Source: an uncultured Acetatifactor sp.
GTDB taxonomy: Bacteria > Bacillota > Clostridia > Lachnospirales > Lachnospiraceae
Direction: 5' to 3'
Assembly: GCA_910584435.1 (NCBI GenBank)
Contig: CAJUAP010000055.1
Location: 1 to 19,696, forward strand
Length of the DNA: 19,696 nucleotides
The position numbers and the translations under genes were made by a program. The notes under the pieces were generated by a model that made no database searches, was not told the origin of the DNA, and worked only from the letters and a program-made list of their open reading frames with translations. Shown piece after piece: positions 14,279 to 19,696 of the stretch (within the stretch, counting starts at the first letter, position 1; each line of letters starts with the position of its first letter).

Positions 14279-15451
14279 TTACGAAGGATTTTCCATATAC
14301 TTAGATACACTCTTCTCCAGACGCCCCAGTCCATCCAGCAGCCGCTCCTTAGGACAGGCAGGATTCAGGCGCAGGAACTGTCTGCCGTTCTCGCCGTATT
14401 CCCTCCCCTTCGTGAGATACAGACCGGAATCCTCACGGATAAATGCAGCCAGCTTTCCTGCATCCTCCGTAATTGTGCTGCAGTCCAGCCACAATAGATA
14501 GGTCGCCTGGGAAGGCACCACCCGAAGCGCAGGAATCTTCTCTTCCACATAACGTCTCACACAACTCTTATTCTCACTCAGATACTCCCGCAATTCATCC
14601 AGCCATGCCTCCCCATAATTAAATGCCGCCACCGCAGCTCCAATGGCAAATGCATTGGGTTCCGCCACTTCATCCGTATTGAAGCCCCGGTTCAGCTTAT
14701 GGCGCAGTACAGGGTCCGGAACCACTGCCGCTGCAGTCTGCAATCCTGCTATATTAAAGGTCTTCGTAGGCGCAATACATGTCACACTGTTATTCCGGCA
14801 CACCTCGGATACAGAGGCAAAGGGCACATATTCAAAGCCCGGATCTGTCAAATCACAATGTATCTCATCCGACAATACCAGCACATGATGCTTTGCACAT
14901 AGCTCGCCGATATGTGCAAGCGTCTCCTTATCCCATATTTTCCCCACCGGATTGTGGGGATTACACAATAACATCAGCGTGGTCTGAGGATCTGCAAGCT
15001 TTTCTTCCAAATCGGCAAAATCAATAGAATACTCCCGTCCGTCATACACCAGCGGACTCTCCAGAATATTCCGTCCGTTGTTTCGTATACAATTGAAGAA
15101 AATATTATACACAGGTGTCTGTATCAATACATTTTCTCCTACCGTAGTTAATTTTCGAACCGCACTGGAAATTGCCGGCACAACTCCCATACAGAAAATC
15201 ATCCATTCCCTTTTGATTTCATGATGATGACGGCGGCCCCACCAGCTGATATACGCATCATACCACTCGTCCGTAATCACAGAATATCCGAAGATGCCAT
15301 GCTCCACACGATTCTTCAAACAGGCAGTAATCTCCGGTGACGTCTCAAAATCCATATCTGCCACCCACATAGGAAGCTCCTGCTCCGGGACATCCCACTT
15401 CAGGGAACCCATTCCCCGCCTGTTAATGATCTTATCAAAATTGTACTTCAT
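14279..15451 (-). CDS. PatB/MalY-type pyridoxal-phosphate aminotransferase / C-S beta-lyase
   Basis: A cytosolic class I/II PLP enzyme of 390 residues, the usual length for the PatB/MalY group, which cleaves C-S bonds such as in cystathionine or acts as an aminotransferase. Typical features are the opening FDKIINRRGMGSLKWD, PMWVADMDFETSPEI, TPVYNIFF, NPHNPVGKIW (about 164-173), SDEIHCDL (194-201, with the Asp that holds the pyridine ring), and TKTFNIAGLQ with the PLP lysine Lys230. The arginine that binds the substrate carboxylate is probably in QFLRLNPACP. ATG 15451 is preceded by AAGGA; an ATG nine codons upstream lacks a site. It lies 43 bp behind DUF3737 on the same strand, so they probably form a two-gene unit. 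The exact substrate cannot be read from the sequence. Confidence 0.9.
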   Translation of the reverse strand: MKYNFDKIINRRGMGSLKWDVPEQELPMWVADMDFETSPEITACLKNRVEHGIFGYSVITDEWYDAYISWWGRRHHHEIKREWMIFCMGVVPAISSAVRKLTTVGENVLIQTPVYNIFFNCIRNNGRNILESPLVYDGREYSIDFADLEEKLADPQTTLMLLCNPHNPVGKIWDKETLAHIGELCAKHHVLVLSDEIHCDLTDPGFEYVPFASVSEVCRNNSVTCIAPTKTFNIAGLQTAAAVVPDPVLRHKLNRGFNTDEVAEPNAFAIGAAVAAFNYGEAWLDELREYLSENKSCVRRYVEEKIPALRVVPSQATYLLWLDCSTITEDAGKLAAFIREDSGLYLTKGREYGENGRQFLRLNPACPKERLLDGLGRLEKSVSKYMENPS

Positions 15452-15494
15452 ATCTGACTTTCCTTTCCAATATCCCATTCCGGAACTCTTGTCA

Positions 15495-16370
15495 TCACGC
15501 CTCCCAGGCTGCCCTGTCGGAATGCTTCAGAATTTCCTTCGCCTCAATCTTTGTCTGGTCAATTTTCACCTTTCTGCCATCCATGATCAGCTCCCCGATT
15601 CTGTCAGCACGTATAATGCCGCCCTTCGGATTAAATACACTGTCCACATTCCCGATAATTTCCACATCCGCCTGAGAATATTCAAAGGCCAGACTGGTAT
15701 TCATAAGACGGCAGTTCTTCATCACCAGGTTATCAATATAGCACATTCCCTGCAGACTCTCAATGGTACAATTAACCAGGGTAATATTCCTGGAATTCCA
15801 GCCCAGATATTCCCCGGAAATAAAGGAATCATAGACCGTAACGTTCTCCGCATTCCAGAATGCATCCTTAGACAGCAGACGGGAATGATGGATTTCTATA
15901 TCGGAACCGCCGTCAAAACTGTAGTTCCCCACCAAATCAAAATTCCTGGCCACAATGCCGCTGCTGTTCATGGCAAAATAATCTCCCTTCGCCATCACAC
16001 GCTCCATTTTCACATCCTGACAGTTCCAAAGCGTTTCACCTGCATTGGGCATATCCACATTGCACAGCACTATCCCTTTTGTACGCCGGAACGTTTTGGG
16101 CGCCTCAATTATGGTATCTTTGACGGTAATATTCTCTGTATACCATATACCCGCCCTCGCCATATCAAACATAGTGGAATCCTTCATAACCACATTTTTA
16201 CAGTACCACAATGGATATTTCCATTTAAACAAGGTATTGTCAATCTCCAAATCACTGCTTTCTTTCAAAGGCGATTCTCCGTCTGCAAAAGTGCAATAGC
16301 TGATATGGCAATCCTGAGCCTGGAACATCGCCCTCTCCCCCGTCAAAAACTGATCCATTACTTCTTTCAT
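15495..16370 (-). CDS. DUF3737 family protein, beta-helix-like
   Basis: A 291-residue protein that I recognise as DUF3737. The chain is built of short repeated strands of about 20 residues, such as LWYCKNVVMKDSTMFD, IWYTENITVKDTIIE, LWNCQDVKMERVMA, FWNAENVTVYDSFIS and LGWNSRNITLVNCTI. This is the pattern of a right-handed parallel beta-helix with a regular aromatic-Asn ladder. No signal peptide or membrane segment is present, so it is probably cytosolic. Its activity is unknown; beta-helices can be sugar-active enzymes or binding scaffolds, but I see no catalytic motif. GGAGG lies five bases before the ATG. It heads a unit with the PatB/MalY-type gene and is preceded by a long inverted repeat in its leader. 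Confidence 0.88.
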   Translation of the reverse strand: MKEVMDQFLTGERAMFQAQDCHISYCTFADGESPLKESSDLEIDNTLFKWKYPLWYCKNVVMKDSTMFDMARAGIWYTENITVKDTIIEAPKTFRRTKGIVLCNVDMPNAGETLWNCQDVKMERVMAKGDYFAMNSSGIVARNFDLVGNYSFDGGSDIEIHHSRLLSKDAFWNAENVTVYDSFISGEYLGWNSRNITLVNCTIESLQGMCYIDNLVMKNCRLMNTSLAFEYSQADVEIIGNVDSVFNPKGGIIRADRIGELIMDGRKVKIDQTKIEAKEILKHSDRAAWEA

Positions 16371-16537
16371 ACATACCTCCGATTATTTATACTGGCGGTC
16401 ACTAAAACTTGCCATGAATGCTCTTCTTCATTGTAACCCGACTCACGAGCGAAAGGCGCCAAGGTCATTGCGGCAAATTTCATCGCTCGTGAGTATATAA
16501 TATACTGCAGCTGCTTAACAGCTCTGTAAGCCGGAAA
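16371..16537 (-). promoter_or_regulatory. Control region of DUF3737
   Basis: The region holds a 15-nt palindrome AGTATAT-A-ATATACT (16492-16506) that contains a TATACT -10-like hexamer on the minus strand. It abuts the long inverted repeat at 16441-16494. A small hairpin AGCTG-TTAAG-CAGCT (minus strand, about 16510-16524) precedes it and may belong to the end of the NUDIX gene. No clear -35 is seen. Confidence 0.45.
16441..16494 (-). promoter_or_regulatory. 12-bp perfect inverted repeat with 30-nt loop in the DUF3737 leader
   Basis: ACTCACGAGCGA (16441-16452) and TCGCTCGTGAGT (16483-16494) match perfectly. The loop contains GGCGCC and further short self-pairing parts. The stem is 57% GC over its arms and is not followed by a U-tract on either strand, so it is not a usual terminator. 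It lies 71-124 bp before the DUF3737 start and next to a probable -10. It could be a structured mRNA leader, an operator, or a small dispersed element. Confidence 0.7.
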
Positions 16538-16987
16538 TTATTTTACCGACATAATCCATTCGCCGCTCTCAACAAGATACTGAAACTCTGTCAATTCAGG
16601 TGTATTCATTACTTTCAGAAGCTCCTCCAAATCACTGACAGTTTTCATTTCTGAAAGACAGCTGTACGCAACCCATTCCATAACCCCTTCTTCCGAAGAG
16701 GTAACATTTCCGAACCACTGCGTTGCCTTAAACAATAAGACAATATATCTTCCGTTTTCTGTTGGAAACTGTTTCACACCAACCAGTCTGGGGTTTACTA
16801 TATCTAAACCTGTTTCTTCTTTCATCTCGCGGACCACAGCATCCACAAAAGATTCGCCCTGCTCTACATGACCTCCTGGCAAGGTATATCCCTGCCAGTC
16901 CTTCTTTACCCTGTTCTGAAGAAGAATTCTGTCGCCATCTTCAATCAGGCATAATACCGTCAGTTCAACATTTTCTGTCCTGCTCAT
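16538..16987 (-). CDS. NUDIX hydrolase
   Basis: A soluble 149-residue enzyme that splits a nucleoside diphosphate linked to another group. The Nudix box is complete: Gly39, five residues, Glu45, seven residues, then REMKEETGL (53-61), matching the GX5EX7REUXEEXGU rule, with the metal-binding glutamates at 54, 57 and 58. The opening NVELTVLCLIEDGDRILLQNR and the YTLPGGHVEQGE part resemble MutT/8-oxo-dGTP-type proteins, but substrate cannot be told from the motif. GAGGA lies nine bases before the ATG. It follows DegV on the same strand with a 96-bp gap that contains two small hairpins, so it may be the last gene of a MATE-DegV-NUDIX unit. Confidence 0.93.
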   Translation of the reverse strand: MSRTENVELTVLCLIEDGDRILLQNRVKKDWQGYTLPGGHVEQGESFVDAVVREMKEETGLDIVNPRLVGVKQFPTENGRYIVLLFKATQWFGNVTSSEEGVMEWVAYSCLSEMKTVSDLEELLKVMNTPELTEFQYLVESGEWIMSVK

Positions 16988-17011
16988 ATCATGGTATCCT
17001 CACAAATTTCG

Positions 17012-17057
17012 GTTTGCCGGCGCAAACTGCTCGTATCGCCGCTTGGAGTGCAGCGGC
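17012..17057 (-). other. Two small hairpins between DegV and the NUDIX gene
   Basis: GTTTGC-CGGC-GCAAAC (17012-17027) and GCCGCT with AGCGGC (17038-17043, 17052-17057) lie in tandem in the 96-bp spacer. Neither has a U-tract on the minus strand. They may slow transcription or protect RNA ends within a shared transcript. Confidence 0.35.
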
Positions 17058-17083
17058 TCAATTCCTTTTTCCCCAATGCAGCA

Positions 17084-17926
17084 TTACATTGCCGAGAAAA
17101 ATGCCGCTCCAATGGCACCCGGACCAATGTGCGTCCCAATCGTACCTCCCACACTGGCGGCTTCCGGACGATCCACGAAGCCCTTCCACAATGCCTCGTT
17201 ATCCGCAATATACTTCTGCAGAACCGCATCGCTCATGCCCGTATAGCCTAATACAAAGGGCTTCTCAAAATCAATACCCCCTACCTGGCGAATCTGCTCT
17301 GCCAGAAGATTATTCCCCTGTTTGGAGCCTCGGGCCTTGCCCAATACGGCAACCTCGCCATTTTGAATGGCTATCACAGGCTTAATGGACAGAAGACTCC
17401 CTGCAATTGCCGCCGTTTTAGAGATTCGTCCTCCCTTTTTCAGATATTCCAGCGTATCCAGCAGGGCTACCAGTCTAATCCGTACTTTATCCGCCTCCAG
17501 ACGGTCCGCAATTTCCTCATAAGCAAAGCCGCTGTCTTTCAGTCTCAGCGCATATTCCACCAGTGTGCGCTCCCCAATGCTGGCATTCTCACTGTCTATT
17601 ACTCTGACAGTATCCGCATATTTTTCTGCAGCAATCTTTGCACTCTGCCATGTGCCGGACAGTTTTGAAGACAAAGTAATGACAATTGCCTGATTTCCCT
17701 GCTCCCTGACTTTCCTGTATGCTTCTTCAAAGGCAAATGGCGGCACCTGGCTGGTAACAGGCAGGTGATCGGATTCCACCAGTTTCTCATAGAACATTTC
17801 ATGTGTCAGATTTACCCCGTCCTGGTACTCATCTTCGCCAAAAGTAATCGTAATCGGCAGAACCGTCAAATCCTCTCTCTGCACATCCACAATATCCGAT
17901 GCAGAATCCGTTATAATTTGAATCAT
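17084..17926 (-). CDS. DegV family protein (fatty-acid-binding)
   Basis: A 280-residue cytosolic protein of the DegV family, known to bind fatty acids and, in some species (FakB), to hand them to a fatty-acid kinase. Family marks are the N-terminal MIQIITDSASD, the loop TSQVPPFAFEEAY, LSSKLSGTWQSA, the segment RVIDSENASIGERTLV, the central YLKKGGRISK, and the C-terminal GTIGTHIGPGAIGAAF. Length is normal for the family. GGGAGAG stands about five bases before the ATG. No fakA kinase gene is nearby. It lies 47 bp after the MATE gene on the same strand and is probably co-transcribed. Lipid binding is known for the family; a link to the efflux pump is not shown. Confidence 0.93.
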   Translation of the reverse strand: MIQIITDSASDIVDVQREDLTVLPITITFGEDEYQDGVNLTHEMFYEKLVESDHLPVTSQVPPFAFEEAYRKVREQGNQAIVITLSSKLSGTWQSAKIAAEKYADTVRVIDSENASIGERTLVEYALRLKDSGFAYEEIADRLEADKVRIRLVALLDTLEYLKKGGRISKTAAIAGSLLSIKPVIAIQNGEVAVLGKARGSKQGNNLLAEQIRQVGGIDFEKPFVLGYTGMSDAVLQKYIADNEALWKGFVDRPEAASVGGTIGTHIGPGAIGAAFFSAM

Positions 17927-17965
17927 ATATTCTCTCCCTTTTCCTCTTCATCTCCACCTGCCGGC

Positions 17966-17992
17966 ATAAACGCTCAGTGAGATAAACGCTCA
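17966..17992 (-). repeat. Short direct repeat at the end of the MATE gene
   Basis: ATAAACGCTCA occurs at 17966-17976 and 17982-17992, 16 bp apart. The stop codon of the MATE gene is the last three bases of the first copy. Like the repeat after the second chemoreceptor, it looks like a small duplication at a gene end. Confidence 0.6.
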
Positions 17993-19359
17993 AAATTATG
18001 CATCCAGTCCGCCTTCAGGAAATACAGTAAAAATACGATGCAGCTCGTCCCCCAAGTCAGAGGATATGCGCTGAAAACCACCTCAATCTGCGGAATAAAC
18101 CGCAGCATAACGGTGATATAAGTCACACGCAGCACACACCAGAAGCCCAGCATTGTAAACATGGGAACCGTAGCCTTCCCGGCCCCCCGCAGAATTCCTG
18201 CAATACAATGAGCCAGTGCAAGCATACAATAAAAAAGCGCTTCCACACGAGCCTGCCTGACGCCAAAAGCAACCACCTCCGCAGAATCGCTGAACAGCCC
18301 AATCAGCACAGGTGCAGCGATCCAGAAAATAATGCCTATGACCTCTGCCATGGAAACCGAACACAGAATACCGAATCTTACGCCCTTTTTCACCCTGTCA
18401 TACTGCTTTGCTCCAAGATTCTGTCCTACGAAGGTGGACAGTGCCTGTGCAAAACAAGTAATCGGCAGAAATGCAAATCCCTCCACTTTAAAGTACGAAC
18501 CGCAGCCTGCCATGGCAAATTGCCCAAAGGAATTAATATTCGTCTGCACCACCACATTTGCCATAGCAATCACGGAATTCTGAACCCCGGAAGGAAGTCC
18601 GAAACGAATGATCTTCTTCATGCTGTCCATGTGAAACCCGATTTCCCGAATCCGCAGCCGGTACTCTGACTCGGAACGCAGAAGCTGTATCATACAAAGA
18701 GCAGCACTGATTCCCTGAGATATGGTAGTGGCCAATGCTGCTGCTCCCACGCCGAAATGAAATCCGCCTACCAACACCAGATCAAGTACTACATTCACCA
18801 TGGACGAAAAAATCAAATAATACAGCGGATGTCTGCTGTCGCCCACTGCCTGTAAAATACCTACAAATATATTATACATCACTGAAAAAACCGCACCGCA
18901 GAAATAGAATCTGAAATATTCAACGGACTGAGGCAGCACATCCTCCGGCGTATGCATCCAGCGGAGAATCATCGGGGTAAAACACACACCCAGAATCGTA
19001 AGCAGAATCCCGGCAGCCAGCCCGAATGCCACATCCGTATGTATCACACGGCGCATTGTTTCATAGTTCTTCGCGCCGTATTCCTTGGCAATCATAACAC
19101 CGGCACCCATAGCCACCCCGCTGAAAAAACCCACCATCATAAAAATCAGACTGCCGGAGGAACTGACCGCCGCCAGTGCCTCATCCCCCAGAAATTTCCC
19201 CACAATCAGAGAATCAAAAGTGTTATAGAGCTGTTGAAATACCTGTCCTAAAAAAATGGGGAAAGCAAAAAACAGTATCTTCTTCCAAATAGTTCCCTCT
19301 GCTAAATTATTTTTCTCCTGTTTTAAAGCAACCGCCTCTGAATCCTTATCGCCGCCCAC
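17974..19359 (-). CDS. MATE family efflux transporter
   Basis: A 461-residue integral membrane pump of the multidrug and toxic compound extrusion family, expected to export drugs or metabolites in exchange for Na+ or H+. About twelve hydrophobic segments form two similar halves; the first begins ILFFAFPIFLGQVFQQLYNTFDSLIVGKFLG, a hallmark opening, and the second begins IIRFGLPSGVQNSVIAMANVVVQTNINSFG. The phrases MGAGVMIAKEYGA and LSTFVGQNLGAKQYDRV are typical of each half. The start is GTG at 19359, with AGGAGG ten bases upstream; no ATG fits as well. A leader of about 135 nt follows a TATAAT promoter. DegV and NUDIX genes follow closely. The substrate is unknown. Confidence 0.95.
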   Translation of the reverse strand: MGGDKDSEAVALKQEKNNLAEGTIWKKILFFAFPIFLGQVFQQLYNTFDSLIVGKFLGDEALAAVSSSGSLIFMMVGFFSGVAMGAGVMIAKEYGAKNYETMRRVIHTDVAFGLAAGILLTILGVCFTPMILRWMHTPEDVLPQSVEYFRFYFCGAVFSVMYNIFVGILQAVGDSRHPLYYLIFSSMVNVVLDLVLVGGFHFGVGAAALATTISQGISAALCMIQLLRSESEYRLRIREIGFHMDSMKKIIRFGLPSGVQNSVIAMANVVVQTNINSFGQFAMAGCGSYFKVEGFAFLPITCFAQALSTFVGQNLGAKQYDRVKKGVRFGILCSVSMAEVIGIIFWIAAPVLIGLFSDSAEVVAFGVRQARVEALFYCMLALAHCIAGILRGAGKATVPMFTMLGFWCVLRVTYITVMLRFIPQIEVVFSAYPLTWGTSCIVFLLYFLKADWMHNFERLSH

Positions 19360-19388
19360 TTAACCTTATCCTCCTGTTCCTGTACCGT

Positions 19389-19420
19389 AATCATCCGATT
19401 TCCAGACTGCTGAGATGATT
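19389..19420 (-). promoter_or_regulatory. Inverted repeat in the MATE leader
   Basis: AATCATC (19389-19395) pairs with GATGATT (19414-19420) around 18 nt, in the leader between the promoter and the GTG start. A second short pair, ATTGC with GCAAT, lies near 19450-19466. An attenuation-like role is possible but not supported further. Confidence 0.3.
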
Positions 19421-19500
19421 TTCCGCTCCGGAACTGTTTTCCAATTGCTGCATGCAATACTGCCGGTTTCTCTGCACCGGACAATGATACCAGCTAATAT

Positions 19501-19529
19501 ATTATAGTTGATTCCTTCCCCGAATGCAA
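19501..19529 (-). promoter_or_regulatory. Promoter of the MATE-DegV-NUDIX unit
   Basis: On the minus strand TTGCAT (19524-19529) and a perfect TATAAT (19501-19506) are 17 bp apart. The -35 agrees only at its first three bases. Transcription would begin near 19494. Confidence 0.5.
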
Positions 19530-19627
19530 TAGCAATTTATATGTCATTCAAATGCTACAGGATTTTAACTGACGAAAAAACTATGATACTTTGAACACGC
19601 AAATGCGACAGACAAACGAAAAAGAAT

Positions 19628-19644
19628 ACAGAAAAAAAACAAAA
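19628..19644 (-). terminator. U-tract after tRNA-Asp
   Basis: On the minus strand the mature tRNA end is followed at once by TTTTG and then a run of eight T. No separate hairpin precedes it; the tRNA itself may supply the structure. The 285-bp stretch from 19360 to 19644 otherwise holds only the MATE leader and promoter. Confidence 0.5.
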
Positions 19645-19696
19645 CGACCCAGATCGGACTCGAACCGACGACCTCCGCCGTGACAGGGCGGCGCTC
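19645..19696 (-). tRNA. tRNA-Asp (GUC), 3' part, cut by the right edge
   Basis: The last 52 bases, read on the minus strand, give the anticodon stem CCGCC-CTGTCAC-GGCGG with anticodon GTC, the variable loop, the T arm GTCGG-TTCGAGT-CCGAT, and the 3' acceptor strand CTGGGTC with discriminator G at 19645. The D arm and 5' acceptor strand lie outside the window. CCA is not encoded; TTTTGTTTTTTTTC follows and is probably the terminator of the tRNA transcript. Confidence 0.95.

Noticed and set aside
14141..14501. Plus-strand ORFs after nifJ
   Set aside because: They run through the terminator hairpin and then antisense to the PatB/MalY-type gene.
15294..16436. 380-residue plus-strand ORF opposite DUF3737
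   Set aside because: It is a shadow of the repeated beta-helix gene; the minus-strand frame has the ribosome site and the family pattern.
19645..19696. Integration site of a mobile element at the tRNA 3' end
   Set aside because: No integrase and no second copy of the tRNA end occur in the window.

Overview
The window looks like the chromosome of a low-to-mid GC Clostridium-group Firmicute, most probably a Lachnospiraceae. The evidence is a pyruvate:ferredoxin oxidoreductase, a two-gene SufC/SufB-like Fe-S assembly module, DUF6033- and DUF3737-type proteins, DegV, clear AGGAGG ribosome-binding sites, and a tRNA-Asp without an encoded CCA. No insertion sequence, integrase, phage gene or CRISPR array is visible. 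Functional names rest on motifs read by eye, not on database searches.

Left part (1-6110): three identical 51-bp tandem repeats run off the left edge, next to the end of a CpaE/MinD-like ATPase of the Tad-pilus type whose P-loop lacks its lysine (minus). After a 457-bp AT-rich gap rich in dyads comes a small XRE-type regulator (plus). It converges on a secreted lipoprotein cyclophilin (minus), behind which lies a DUF6033-type protein (minus). A large dCache/HAMP methyl-accepting chemotaxis protein follows (plus).

Middle (6111-14278): an unrecognised 229-residue protein lies downstream of a second chemoreceptor with six membrane segments and no HAMP domain (both minus). Divergent from these is a plus-strand block: a minimal SufC ATPase plus SufB/D scaffold pair, then a full-length NifJ. 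The Fe-S builder thus sits directly upstream of a large three-cluster enzyme of anaerobic pyruvate oxidation. A very strong 18-bp hairpin ends this block.

Right part (14279-19696): all genes are on the minus strand. MATE efflux pump, DegV lipid-binding protein and NUDIX hydrolase may form one transcription unit. After a 12-bp inverted repeat with a 30-nt loop come DUF3737 and a PatB/MalY-type cysteine-S-conjugate beta-lyase/aminotransferase. A tRNA-Asp(GUC) is cut by the right edge.

The strongest unexplained signals are non-coding: the 51-bp minisatellite, the structured inverted-repeat leader in front of DUF3737, and a hairpin with an identical 8-nt loop and a compensatory stem change found twice, at about 2.8 kb and 14.2 kb. 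I found no convincing wholly new multi-gene system; most coding content is ordinary core or accessory metabolism.
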